Origin: Prevotella heparinolytica
GTDB lineage: Bacteria > Bacteroidota > Bacteroidia > Bacteroidales > Bacteroidaceae
Assembly: GCF_004342845.1 (NCBI RefSeq)
Contig: NZ_SLXB01000008.1
Coordinates: 58,413 to 122,412, forward strand
Direction of reading: 5' to 3'
Length of the DNA stretch: 64,000 nucleotides
Shown here: in pieces, positions 36,584-45,222 of the stretch
Layout: every line of letters starts with the position of its first letter
Position numbering within the stretch: position 1 is the stretch's first letter
Program-made: the position numbers and the translations under genes
The notes under the pieces: model-generated
The model's database searches: none
Told to the model about the DNA's origin: nothing
The model's input: only the letters and a program-made list of their open reading frames with translations

Positions 36584-38212
36584 TCAGACTCTTTCTGCCC
36601 ATATAGGAGAACTCCAAGCCCATTGCCGATTACGCTGGCGAACTCTTACATAATAATAGTCCGTATCCCTTTCGGGTTCTTTATCTTCCATGTAATGTTC
36701 GACCATAAAACAGCTTTCCGGCATGGCACGATTGAACAGAATAGCTTCGCTGAGCCATCCTATCATGAAATGAGAACGCGAACCTTCCAGAAGCTCGCCC
36801 AATGAATGCTCAAACTTCTTTCCGTTGAATTCTGCCGTAATCACACCGTCTTTAGGCATAGACACGTCCAGAATCACACCTTGTGTGGCAGGAGTGGTCG
36901 TATTCGGATTCTTGGAACTGTACATATCCAGTTCAACAGTATTGCTCGTCACGGATACTATACGATTCACCTTTGTTTCAAATTCCGGTTCTCCCGGTTG
37001 GGGTGAAGTAAATGCAGCGCCCCGGAAACAAGGCTCCACGGCATTAATCACTCCCTTATCCACCGACAGCATTCCCTGCCAATGCACATACTGCTCTTCA
37101 CGGTTCCAACCAAAATCAATCTTTATCTTACAACGCACCACATCCCCGTCCGGCATCTCGGGCAGCAACGGACCACTTAAACGGGCAATACATTTCCTGT
37201 TTTTGACAATATCTATATAATCGATACAGCTTCCTCCCTCTACATTCAAATAAATGCGACGACTGTTTCCCCGCACCACATCACCCGGAAAAGCATCGTT
37301 CAAACGGAAATCGATATTGATTTTATCCCCGGTGGCACAACATACATGGCGGTTTTTCATGGCATCCCAAATCTTATCGCGAGACAACGATTCGGCCAGA
37401 ACACCTATACGACCGTCGCCATAGCTGCCCGGATAGCCTGCGTGTTGGTCTGTCGACCCCATAATACCGAATTTCCTGCCTTGTTCCAATCCATATTGAA
37501 CGGTTCCTTCCCACTGGCGAGGTCCCATGTCATGCAAATAATCATAGTCCCCTTGGTCACTCTCGGCCAACCCGTGCCGGGAATACATCTCTACAAACGG
37601 AGTTTGCTCTCCTTCCGTAAAACACTTCCAGTTATATCCGCGATAGCCGGTCTGATAGCCCATGTGGTGGGGAGTGATAAAAACCTTATGCCCACGGGCT
37701 TTCTGCTTCCAATCTTCTATGGAAGTACATTCCACCAACGGCGCATCCAAATCATAATTCAAAGCGACATGATCTCCATGTTCCATACTATGCGCCTCAT
37801 AACCTATAAAAGTGAGAAACTCTCCTTCCTTATTATACTCATTGGTCATAGCCACATACTTCTCGTAGCCTCCCTCGCGCAGACGCTTGAAGGCGCCGGT
37901 ATGATAATCAATCACCCACTTCAGGCGAGGGTCATCCGCACCGGGAATATCGGGCCACATAGCATGTGGAGTTACAGAAACGAAATCCAACTGCTCCTTA
38001 GCCGCTTCGAATGCAGAACGCATATCGCCATGCCCATAAGTTATATTACAATGATTATGCAGGTCTCCCCAAAAATATTTCAGATTACCGGCAGAGGGCA
38101 TCTTTCTTTTCTCCGCAGGAGTTCCCATCCGGCACGAAGACAACAAACTGCCCGATGCGGCTAACCCTAAAAAAGACCAACCGGTGTTCTTTATAAAACT
38201 TCTTCTATCCAT
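36584..38212 (-). CDS. DUF3604 PHP-like metal-dependent hydrolase, exported
   Basis: This 542-residue protein starts with a twin-Arg-like leader (MDRRSFIKNTGWSFLGLAAS) and a lipobox-like LLSSC. Metal-ligand clusters are spread as in PHP/amidohydrolase-like folds: GDLHNH at 49-54, TPHAMW at 81-86, GYEAHSMEHGDH at 137-148, TPHHMG at 180-185, EMYSRHG near 208-214 and GSTDQHAG at 252-259. A beta-rich C-terminal domain follows. DUF3604 genes often sit beside sulfatases, but I know no established reaction. Operon position between a 6-O-sulfatase-like gene and a sugar kinase gene suggests it acts on a heparan fragment. Confidence 0.8.
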   Translation of the reverse strand: MDRRSFIKNTGWSFLGLAASGSLLSSCRMGTPAEKRKMPSAGNLKYFWGDLHNHCNITYGHGDMRSAFEAAKEQLDFVSVTPHAMWPDIPGADDPRLKWVIDYHTGAFKRLREGGYEKYVAMTNEYNKEGEFLTFIGYEAHSMEHGDHVALNYDLDAPLVECTSIEDWKQKARGHKVFITPHHMGYQTGYRGYNWKCFTEGEQTPFVEMYSRHGLAESDQGDYDYLHDMGPRQWEGTVQYGLEQGRKFGIMGSTDQHAGYPGSYGDGRIGVLAESLSRDKIWDAMKNRHVCCATGDKINIDFRLNDAFPGDVVRGNSRRIYLNVEGGSCIDYIDIVKNRKCIARLSGPLLPEMPDGDVVRCKIKIDFGWNREEQYVHWQGMLSVDKGVINAVEPCFRGAAFTSPQPGEPEFETKVNRIVSVTSNTVELDMYSSKNPNTTTPATQGVILDVSMPKDGVITAEFNGKKFEHSLGELLEGSRSHFMIGWLSEAILFNRAMPESCFMVEHYMEDKEPERDTDYYYVRVRQRNRQWAWSSPIWAERV

Positions 38213-38228
38213 ACTATTGAACTTATAA

Positions 38229-39839
38229 TTATCTGTTTTTCATAAACCTTCTGTCGCCCTTAAACAACTCCTTCACTTTCTCGTCCGGGTCATCATCCTT
38301 ATATTGTTTTTGCAGTTGCTTCAACAAAGACAGCATGCTTGCCTGTTGTTCTGCATATTCCGCTTTCCCGAACACATTGTTCAATTCATTAGGGTCATTC
38401 TTCAAATCATACATTTCCCACTCGTCTATATCATTATAGAAATGAATCAATTTAAAATCGGCCGTACGAATGCCGTAATGTCTTTTAACAGAGTGTTCTG
38501 CCGGATATTCATAATAATGATAATAGGCAGCTTTTCTCCAATCGGCCGGCACCTTACCTTCATTACCCAGGACAGGCTTCAACGATTTGCCTTGAATGTC
38601 ATCCGGAATGTCTACTCCTGCAAAATCCAGCAACGTAGGGGCAAAATCCACATTCATGGCAATGGCATCTGAAGTAGTACCTGCTTTAATGGCTTTCGGA
38701 TAGCGAATAATCAACGGCATCCGTTGGCACTCCTCATACATGAAACGCTTGTCGAACCAACCATGCTCTCCCAAAAAGAAACCTTGATCCGAAGTATAAA
38801 TAATAATCGTATTATCCAATTCGCCGGTTTTCTCCAAATAACCAAGTAAGCGGCCGATATTCTCATCCACAGCCACAACCGTTGCCAGATAATCGCGCAT
38901 GTATTGTTGGTACTTCCAACTTATCAATTCCTTACCTTTCAATTTCCCATTGCGATACTCGGAAATTCGTTGCGCATATACAGAATCCCACTTGCTTTGC
39001 ACCTCGGCAGGCATACGCTTGTAGACTTGATAAAGACGGTTTGCAGTATCTTTCAGCATATCCTCACGAGACAGGAATTTCAAATCCCAGTCATCGGTCA
39101 ATGTATGCTCTATTGACATATCCTGCTCCTTGGCCGCAGCACTTCTGCCTTCATAAGTATCGAACAGTGTGGCCGGTTCAGGAAAAGTGGTATTGTTGAA
39201 CATTCCGAGATGGCGAGGTGCCGGCATCCAATTACGATGTGGTGCCTTTTGATGATACATCATACAGAACGGTTTGCTTTTGTCTCTGTGTTTCAGATAC
39301 TCAATAGCCTTATCCGTGATAATGTCGGTGACGTATCCCTTCTCTGCAATCTGTTTTCCATTTTCATTAAAATCGGGATTGTAGTAATCACCCTGCTCAT
39401 GCTGTCCGGTCAGGATACACCAATAATCAAACCCCTGAGGTTCTGTAATCAAATGCCATTTGCCTATTATTGAAGTCTGATACCCCGCCGCTTGCAACAA
39501 TTTAGGGAAAGTCTGCTGGCTACCGTCAAAAGTGCTGGCATTATCCGTAAATCCATTGACATGACTGAATTTTCCCGTCAGTATACAAGCCCTTGACGGA
39601 CCGGACAATGCATTGACCGCATAGCAATTATCCATACGGATGCCTTCATTGGCAATCCTGTCCATATTGGGTGTCTGGAGCAGACGACCTCCATAACAAG
39701 ACATGGCTTGTGTGGTATGGTCGTCTGTCATCATAAAGATGATATTAGGTCGCTTCGCCTCTTCTTTAGGCCTACCGGAAGTACAAGCCGATAGACTAAT
39801 GGCTGTAAGAGGTAAAAACAGATAGGATAGTTGATTCAT
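38229..39839 (-). CDS. Sulfatase, S1_11-like GlcNAc-6-O-sulfatase, Ser-type
   Basis: This 536-residue lipoprotein has lipobox LSAC (Cys19). The alkaline-phosphatase-fold core has the calcium pair MTDDHTTQ (Asp39, Asp40) and the formylglycine site SGPSRACILTGK with Ser79 as the residue to be modified, so it needs an anaerobic SME. Later motifs are IIGKWHL, QKAPHRNW, SDQGFFLGEHGWFDKR and the C-terminal YYHYYEYPAEHSVKRHYG. Sequence runs throughout resemble BT4656, the B. thetaiotaomicron heparan 6-O-sulfatase, recalled from memory. Role: removing 6-O-sulfate from GlcNAc or GlcNS at the end of heparan oligosaccharides. It lies 29 bases after susD1. Confidence 0.9.
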   Translation of the reverse strand: MNQLSYLFLPLTAISLSACTSGRPKEEAKRPNIIFMMTDDHTTQAMSCYGGRLLQTPNMDRIANEGIRMDNCYAVNALSGPSRACILTGKFSHVNGFTDNASTFDGSQQTFPKLLQAAGYQTSIIGKWHLITEPQGFDYWCILTGQHEQGDYYNPDFNENGKQIAEKGYVTDIITDKAIEYLKHRDKSKPFCMMYHQKAPHRNWMPAPRHLGMFNNTTFPEPATLFDTYEGRSAAAKEQDMSIEHTLTDDWDLKFLSREDMLKDTANRLYQVYKRMPAEVQSKWDSVYAQRISEYRNGKLKGKELISWKYQQYMRDYLATVVAVDENIGRLLGYLEKTGELDNTIIIYTSDQGFFLGEHGWFDKRFMYEECQRMPLIIRYPKAIKAGTTSDAIAMNVDFAPTLLDFAGVDIPDDIQGKSLKPVLGNEGKVPADWRKAAYYHYYEYPAEHSVKRHYGIRTADFKLIHFYNDIDEWEMYDLKNDPNELNNVFGKAEYAEQQASMLSLLKQLQKQYKDDDPDEKVKELFKGDRRFMKNR

Positions 39840-39868
39840 TTTATTATTACATTAATTATATGTTAGTT

Positions 39869-41536
39869 CTACCTACCATCATTAGAATAGTCGGGGTTCT
39901 GCACCAAACTGCCCTTTGTCTCACGTATCTCATAAGAAGGAATAGGATAAAGTTCGTGTTTTCCTCCCTTGAAATAATTACCGGCAGCCCATACATAAGA
40001 CGTTAATGTTCCGTCTGCAACAGCTGCATTAAATTTTGCGGCAAAATCATGAAGCACTACGGCAAGTTTATTCCAACGGATAAGATCAAAACGTCTGAAT
40101 CCTTCAAAGCATAATTCTCTGGCACGTTCAATAAAAAGATAATCACGTACGCTTTGCTGATTAGGAAAATCGGCAGAAGTAAAATCAATGGCAGGAGTAG
40201 TGGCAGTAGGAACATATCCATAGGCCCTTCTACGCACTTGGTTAAGACATTCTATTGCCAGTTTATCTAACCGCCCATCAAGTTCATTGACGGCTTCTAC
40301 ATACATTAGCAGCACATCCGAATAGCGTAAAAGGATAAAATTAATATCCATATTCTCCAAATCCTTCGGCGGGCCGGGAATCCAATTCCTACGCCATTTG
40401 CCCGGAGCCCAAGTGTAACTGTTTTTACGTGGGATTGGAATAACATTATCATTGGCATTTATTTTAAATGTAGCTATTGCCGTTTCCCTGCGAGTATCTC
40501 CTTGCTCGTACAAATCATACGCAAAATGTGTTGTCTTTATGAAAGAGTTTCCCAAGCCATAAGAAGAATTCCTATTTATCTCCGGCGAATTATAAGAACC
40601 TATTTTACTACTATGATCATTCTCGCCGGAGGGATTATAAAACTGAACTTCATACATCACCTCATTAGGCTCCAGAATATTTTCGCATACATTCTTAAAA
40701 ACTCTTTCATAATTAGCATTTAGAGCATGATGATGCGAATTTATCAATTCCGCACAAATAGCCTTTACTTTACCATAATATTCCAGATATTTACCCGGCC
40801 GCTCCATTTTACCATTTTGATGCAATGAGTATCCTGCCCTAAACAAGTATACCCTCGCCAACAATCCCATCGCAGCCCCTTTGGTCGGACGGCCCTCATA
40901 AGAACTCATCTCATCATGCCATGGCAAGTCACTAATGGCCTCTTCCATGTCTTTTACAATTTGCTCATACACCTCTTCCCTATCGGTACGAGTTAACGCA
41001 AAATTTTCTTTTTTATCTGAAGCTGTTAGTTTCAATGGTACATCTCCCCACATTCGTACCAAATCAAAATAACAAATTCCCCGTAACAGCTTAGCCTCAG
41101 CAATCAAACGATTAAACTTCTTTTTAGATTCATCATCGGGTAATGCAACACGTTCTTTATTGGCCATAATACGGTTTACACGATCTATACCGGTATAATA
41201 ATATCCCCACGCTTGCTCAATCCAAGTATGAGAAGAATAGATATTGTAGTGCCCCAGATCTCGTGCCGTATGGCCGGTTCCAGAGCCTTTTATATGACTT
41301 AAATCCGTATCGCAATCGTTCACCAACATAAAATGGCCGTATGTCATCTTCTGACTTAGAACTTCGTAAGCACCATTGACTGCAAGTTCCAATTCAGAAA
41401 CATCTTTATAGAAATTCTGTTCATCATAAAAATCATAAGGTGTTTCTGCAAGAAAATCTTCACAAGAAGTAAATAAAACCGGAAGGCAGAACGCTATAAT
41501 ATACGCACAAGCCAATCTTTTATATAATGTTCTCAT
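39869..41536 (-). CDS. SusD-like surface glycan-binding lipoprotein 1
   Basis: This 555-residue SusD/RagB protein has lipobox FTSC (Cys25) and the early CEDFLAETPYDF region. TPR-like helices follow (EAKLLRGICYFDLVRMWGDV near 157) and the late motif DYLFIERARELCFEGFRRFD. It caps the SusC1 transporter and captures glycan at the cell surface. It follows susC1 by 24 bases. Only about moderate similarity to the second SusD of the locus is visible, so the two pairs may bind different chain regions. Confidence 0.93.
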   Translation of the reverse strand: MRTLYKRLACAYIIAFCLPVLFTSCEDFLAETPYDFYDEQNFYKDVSELELAVNGAYEVLSQKMTYGHFMLVNDCDTDLSHIKGSGTGHTARDLGHYNIYSSHTWIEQAWGYYYTGIDRVNRIMANKERVALPDDESKKKFNRLIAEAKLLRGICYFDLVRMWGDVPLKLTASDKKENFALTRTDREEVYEQIVKDMEEAISDLPWHDEMSSYEGRPTKGAAMGLLARVYLFRAGYSLHQNGKMERPGKYLEYYGKVKAICAELINSHHHALNANYERVFKNVCENILEPNEVMYEVQFYNPSGENDHSSKIGSYNSPEINRNSSYGLGNSFIKTTHFAYDLYEQGDTRRETAIATFKINANDNVIPIPRKNSYTWAPGKWRRNWIPGPPKDLENMDINFILLRYSDVLLMYVEAVNELDGRLDKLAIECLNQVRRRAYGYVPTATTPAIDFTSADFPNQQSVRDYLFIERARELCFEGFRRFDLIRWNKLAVVLHDFAAKFNAAVADGTLTSYVWAAGNYFKGGKHELYPIPSYEIRETKGSLVQNPDYSNDGR

Positions 41537-41560
41537 AATTCTAAAGTGTATAGTTAATAT

Positions 41561-44500
41561 TCAGAAAGCGATATTTGCTCCAAACACAAACGAAACCGCA
41601 GATGGATATGCACCCCAATCAATACCCGGCGTTAACCCCTTATTCGAATAAGTATTAACCTCAGGATCGTATCCTGAATATTTAGTGAATGTATAAAGAT
41701 TATAACCGGTTGCATAGAAACGCACATTAGACAGCTTTACTTTCCTCGTCAGGCTTTTCGGGAGCGTATACCCTAAAGAAATATTATTAATTTTAAGAAA
41801 AGAGCCATCTTCTACATATCCGGAGTGAAAAAACAAGTTGGAGCTCCCTTCTACTGAGACATAATCATGTCCCTGATTGACAGCAGTAAGCTGTATTGGA
41901 TCATTCATGATATACTCACCTTCTGTATTGATAACCGTAAAACGGCGCATTCCTTCATCTTGCAAAGTATTTCTCCAACGATTATTGAATTTAGTGTAAT
42001 ACATCTTATTGGCACTATATATTTTATTACCTATTGAAAAGTTCAAAAAGAGATTTAAATCGAAATTCTTCCAAGTAAGAGAATTTGTCAATCCACCATA
42101 AATCTTTGGATTAGCATTACCAATGACAGTTCTATCATCTGCTGTTATTTCTTTATTTCCATCTACGTCTTCAAATTTCCAATATCCGGGTTTCGGATAA
42201 TAGTCTTTATCATAAGGAACTCCATCTCTTACTACATATTTCTTCCGTCCTGCATCATAATTAAAGTCATCTACGGTATAAATACCTTTTAAACGGTATC
42301 CATACATTTGCCCCAATGCTTGTCCTATCCGAATTATATAATCACTCTTATTGAATTCAGAAGTTTGCGCCCAATTAGATACAATCTCCATATAATCTGT
42401 ATTATACAACGCCCTCACCTTATTTTTATTGTGAGAAAGATTCAAACTGGTACTCCAGCTAAAATCCTTTGTCTGTATATTATGTATGGTTACAGCTACT
42501 TCAATCCCCCTATTATTAGTTTTTCCCGCATTAATCATCATGGTTTTGTATCCTGACAACAATGGAATCGGAGCATCGAGTAATAAATTCTTAGTTTCAA
42601 TATTATACAAATCTACACTCAATTGAATGCGCTGGTTCAAGAAGCCCACGTCAAGTCCGAAATTGGAAGTTATATTTGTTTCCCACTGCAAGTCCGGATT
42701 ATGTAATTGTTTACTGACAAAACCCGCAACTGTATTTATCCCGTTGTATGGAATCCATACAGACCCCATCTTTGACAAACTCAAATAATTGTTTATTCTA
42801 TTATTTCCTGCCGTACCATAACTCAACCGGAGTTTCAAGTTTGAAAAAATGCCCCATTCTTTAATAAAATTCTCTTCTGAAACTCTCCATGCAAAAGAAG
42901 CTGCCGGAAATATTCCCCATTTATGGTTAGATCCAAACTTACTAGAACCATCAGCACGTACAGAAGCTGCAAATAAATATTTGTCTTTAAAACTGTAATT
43001 ACCACGCATAAAGTATGACAGCATTTTATCACTACCAAGTTCTGTTATCACCTTATCCGGACTAGCCCCCAAAGACATATCCGCCAAGCCAAAATTAATC
43101 TTATCAAACTTACGTGCACCAGCCTTTAAATAGTCTGTCTTGTATTGAATAAATTCCTGACCACCCACCAAAGTCAATTGATGTTTTCTATTGAATTTTT
43201 TATTCCAAGTAACAACATTATTATACATAAAACTTTGTTGTTCTTCTATTTCTCTCCAGCCATAAGGTGCACCCGCATTTTTTGCTTGCTTAGATCTTTC
43301 TGAATAAAAAATATTCGTATTAATAGTACGTTTACGAAGGCCTATGGTGCCACGATATGATAAATCTTTTAAGATTTTAATTTGCACATCCCCATTAATA
43401 GACAAAATGCGATTACGTTTATCCCTTTGTTCACTCTCAATCGAAGCTATCGGGCTCTGCATCTGGCTCGCACCTTCTAATAACAACACAGGATCATCAT
43501 CATCGATTAATAATTGCTCATCATTACCATTTTTACCAATAGTAGGTCTATATTGGATAACATGTTGCATACGACTGAAAGAGCCTCCTTCCTGAAGCGT
43601 GCCTAATCCTTCCGTTTTTTCATCAATATAACTAATGTTCGTGGAGAAGTTTAACCAAGAATTGGCTTCCTGATTAAGTTTTAAACGAAAGTTATCTCGC
43701 TTCAATCCGCTTCCGTACCAAACACCTTTATCATCATTACGCGTATAAGTAAGCATGTATTGAGAAGTTTTATTACCACCGCTGAGCGTAATTTTATGTT
43801 GCCGAGTTATTGCAGAACGCCGTTCAAAAACCTCTTTTTGCCAATCAATTCCTTTACGATTGCCATATAAATCATCTAATTCATTCCATGTGCCATAAGT
43901 CGGTATTATAAAATCACGCATTACATCGGGTTCATTCACAGCCCGCTCATAATCCAATTTTACAAAATCTTTCACATTCAGCAACTCATATCTTTTGTTC
44001 ACTTTTTTCAAACCGACATACATATCATAATTTATATTGAATTTTTCAGTTTTTCCTCCTTTGGTTGTCACAAGAATAACGCCATTGGCTCCTCTTGCTC
44101 CATAAATAGCTGTTGAAGAAGCATCTTTCAGAATGTCGATAGATTCAATATCACTGGACTCTATTCCCTTTAAACCATCTTCACTAGGGAATCCATCAAT
44201 TATATAAAGAGGCTCATTGCTTTGAGTAATAGAAGTTCCCCCACGTACTTTTATGGAAACATCTGCATCCGGCGAGCCTTGCGAACGGATAATTTGCACT
44301 CCTGCAATTTTACCACTCAATGCTTGAGCGATATCAGACACAGGAACTGCTGCCAAATCTTTTGAACTTACAGAAGAAACAGCACCTGTCAAATCCTTTT
44401 TCTTTACAGTAGCGTAACCAATGGTAACTACTTCATCCAACATAACCGCATCCGCTTCCAATGTTACGTTTATTACACTTTGCCCATTGACTCTTACCTC

Positions 44501-44749
44501 TTTAGACTTCATTCCGACATACGAAAACACTAATACATCGGTAGATGCATTATTTATTTTCAAAGAATAATTACCATCCACATCGGTAACCGTCCCAATA
44601 CCGACAGACCCCTTCAAAACGACACTACCGCCAATCACTTCATAGCCCTCACTATCAGTCACTTTACCTACAACCACTATGTTTTGCGCAAATGTTACCA
44701 TACAGGTAAAAGTGAGGATAAGCCCAATAATTCCTTTAATTTTATGCAT
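41561..44749 (-). CDS. SusC-like TonB-dependent transporter 1
   Basis: The 1062-residue protein is read from the ATG at 44749. Farther upstream ATGs exist, but a -7 box at 44800-44793 lies between them and this start. Order: signal peptide, CarboxypepD_reg domain (about 25-100, VVVGKVTDSEGYEVIGGSVV), TonB box region and plug (DEVVTIGYATVKKKDLTGAV; ITQSNEPLYIIDGFPSEDG; DASSTAIYGARGANGVILVT), then a 22-strand barrel. The C-terminus ends in Phe (FGANIAF). It imports heparan-type oligosaccharides by inference. It heads an operon with susD1, sulfatase, DUF3604 and ROK genes. The plug is very similar to that of SusC2. Confidence 0.94.
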   Translation of the reverse strand: MHKIKGIIGLILTFTCMVTFAQNIVVVGKVTDSEGYEVIGGSVVLKGSVGIGTVTDVDGNYSLKINNASTDVLVFSYVGMKSKEVRVNGQSVINVTLEADAVMLDEVVTIGYATVKKKDLTGAVSSVSSKDLAAVPVSDIAQALSGKIAGVQIIRSQGSPDADVSIKVRGGTSITQSNEPLYIIDGFPSEDGLKGIESSDIESIDILKDASSTAIYGARGANGVILVTTKGGKTEKFNINYDMYVGLKKVNKRYELLNVKDFVKLDYERAVNEPDVMRDFIIPTYGTWNELDDLYGNRKGIDWQKEVFERRSAITRQHKITLSGGNKTSQYMLTYTRNDDKGVWYGSGLKRDNFRLKLNQEANSWLNFSTNISYIDEKTEGLGTLQEGGSFSRMQHVIQYRPTIGKNGNDEQLLIDDDDPVLLLEGASQMQSPIASIESEQRDKRNRILSINGDVQIKILKDLSYRGTIGLRKRTINTNIFYSERSKQAKNAGAPYGWREIEEQQSFMYNNVVTWNKKFNRKHQLTLVGGQEFIQYKTDYLKAGARKFDKINFGLADMSLGASPDKVITELGSDKMLSYFMRGNYSFKDKYLFAASVRADGSSKFGSNHKWGIFPAASFAWRVSEENFIKEWGIFSNLKLRLSYGTAGNNRINNYLSLSKMGSVWIPYNGINTVAGFVSKQLHNPDLQWETNITSNFGLDVGFLNQRIQLSVDLYNIETKNLLLDAPIPLLSGYKTMMINAGKTNNRGIEVAVTIHNIQTKDFSWSTSLNLSHNKNKVRALYNTDYMEIVSNWAQTSEFNKSDYIIRIGQALGQMYGYRLKGIYTVDDFNYDAGRKKYVVRDGVPYDKDYYPKPGYWKFEDVDGNKEITADDRTVIGNANPKIYGGLTNSLTWKNFDLNLFLNFSIGNKIYSANKMYYTKFNNRWRNTLQDEGMRRFTVINTEGEYIMNDPIQLTAVNQGHDYVSVEGSSNLFFHSGYVEDGSFLKINNISLGYTLPKSLTRKVKLSNVRFYATGYNLYTFTKYSGYDPEVNTYSNKGLTPGIDWGAYPSAVSFVFGANIAF

Positions 44750-44759
44750 AATCATAATC

Positions 44760-44878
44760 AATCTAAGGTTTAACATCGAATCTTTTATGAACCAAACATA
44801 CAACAAACATCTATAAAAGGGTAAAAATAATGTTTCACAAATTCACACTTTTACACAATTCAGATGTTAACATTGTCC
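44760..44878 (-). promoter_or_regulatory. susC1 promoter module and candidate HTCS site
   Basis: On the minus strand the -7 box TATGTTTG is at 44800-44793. Going upstream, GTAAAAGTG (44854-44846) and GGACAATGTT (44878-44869) are at the same distances as in the susC2 promoter, and the leader shares GTTAAACCTTAGATT (44774-44760). Ungapped over 86 bp the two promoters agree at about 54 positions by eye. A shared activator, presumably the HTCS, is the simplest reading. Confidence 0.6.
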
Positions 44879-45056
44879 ATTAAATAAGAGTTTTATGCAA
44901 AAAACGATGTCTTATAAAGTTCTTTCTCCGAATAAAGAAGGTTGCTATACTTCTTCAGCTTTTTATAGGATTCCTTTAGTGAATAGAAACGACACCCTTA
45001 TCTAAGAAAACGAATCCATTTTGAATTTATTCCAGCTTTCCTCTTTGATTTGTTCT

Positions 45057-45136
45057 TTAGGTCTTTTATCTGCTTTCAGACAGAACTTAGTGAGTAATGT
45101 TCTTCATGAAAACAGATAAAAGACTTAGGATAAACT
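45057..45136. repeat. Long imperfect inverted repeat between susC1 and the PL12 gene
   Basis: GTCTTTTATCTG (45061-45072) pairs with CAGATAAAAGAC (45113-45124). Imperfect pairing extends to arms of about 30 nt around an 11-nt loop. A shorter hairpin GATGTT/AACATC follows near 45142-45156. No U-run follows on the minus strand, so it is not a standard terminator of the GH88-PL12 pair. The remainder of the 473-bp gap is AT-rich without a gene. Confidence 0.6.
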
Positions 45137-45222
45137 CTGAAGATGTTAAAAACATCCTTTAGGGAAATTAAAACAGATTCTAAATATCATATAACTTCCC
45201 TAACAAGAGAATAAGCATTTCG

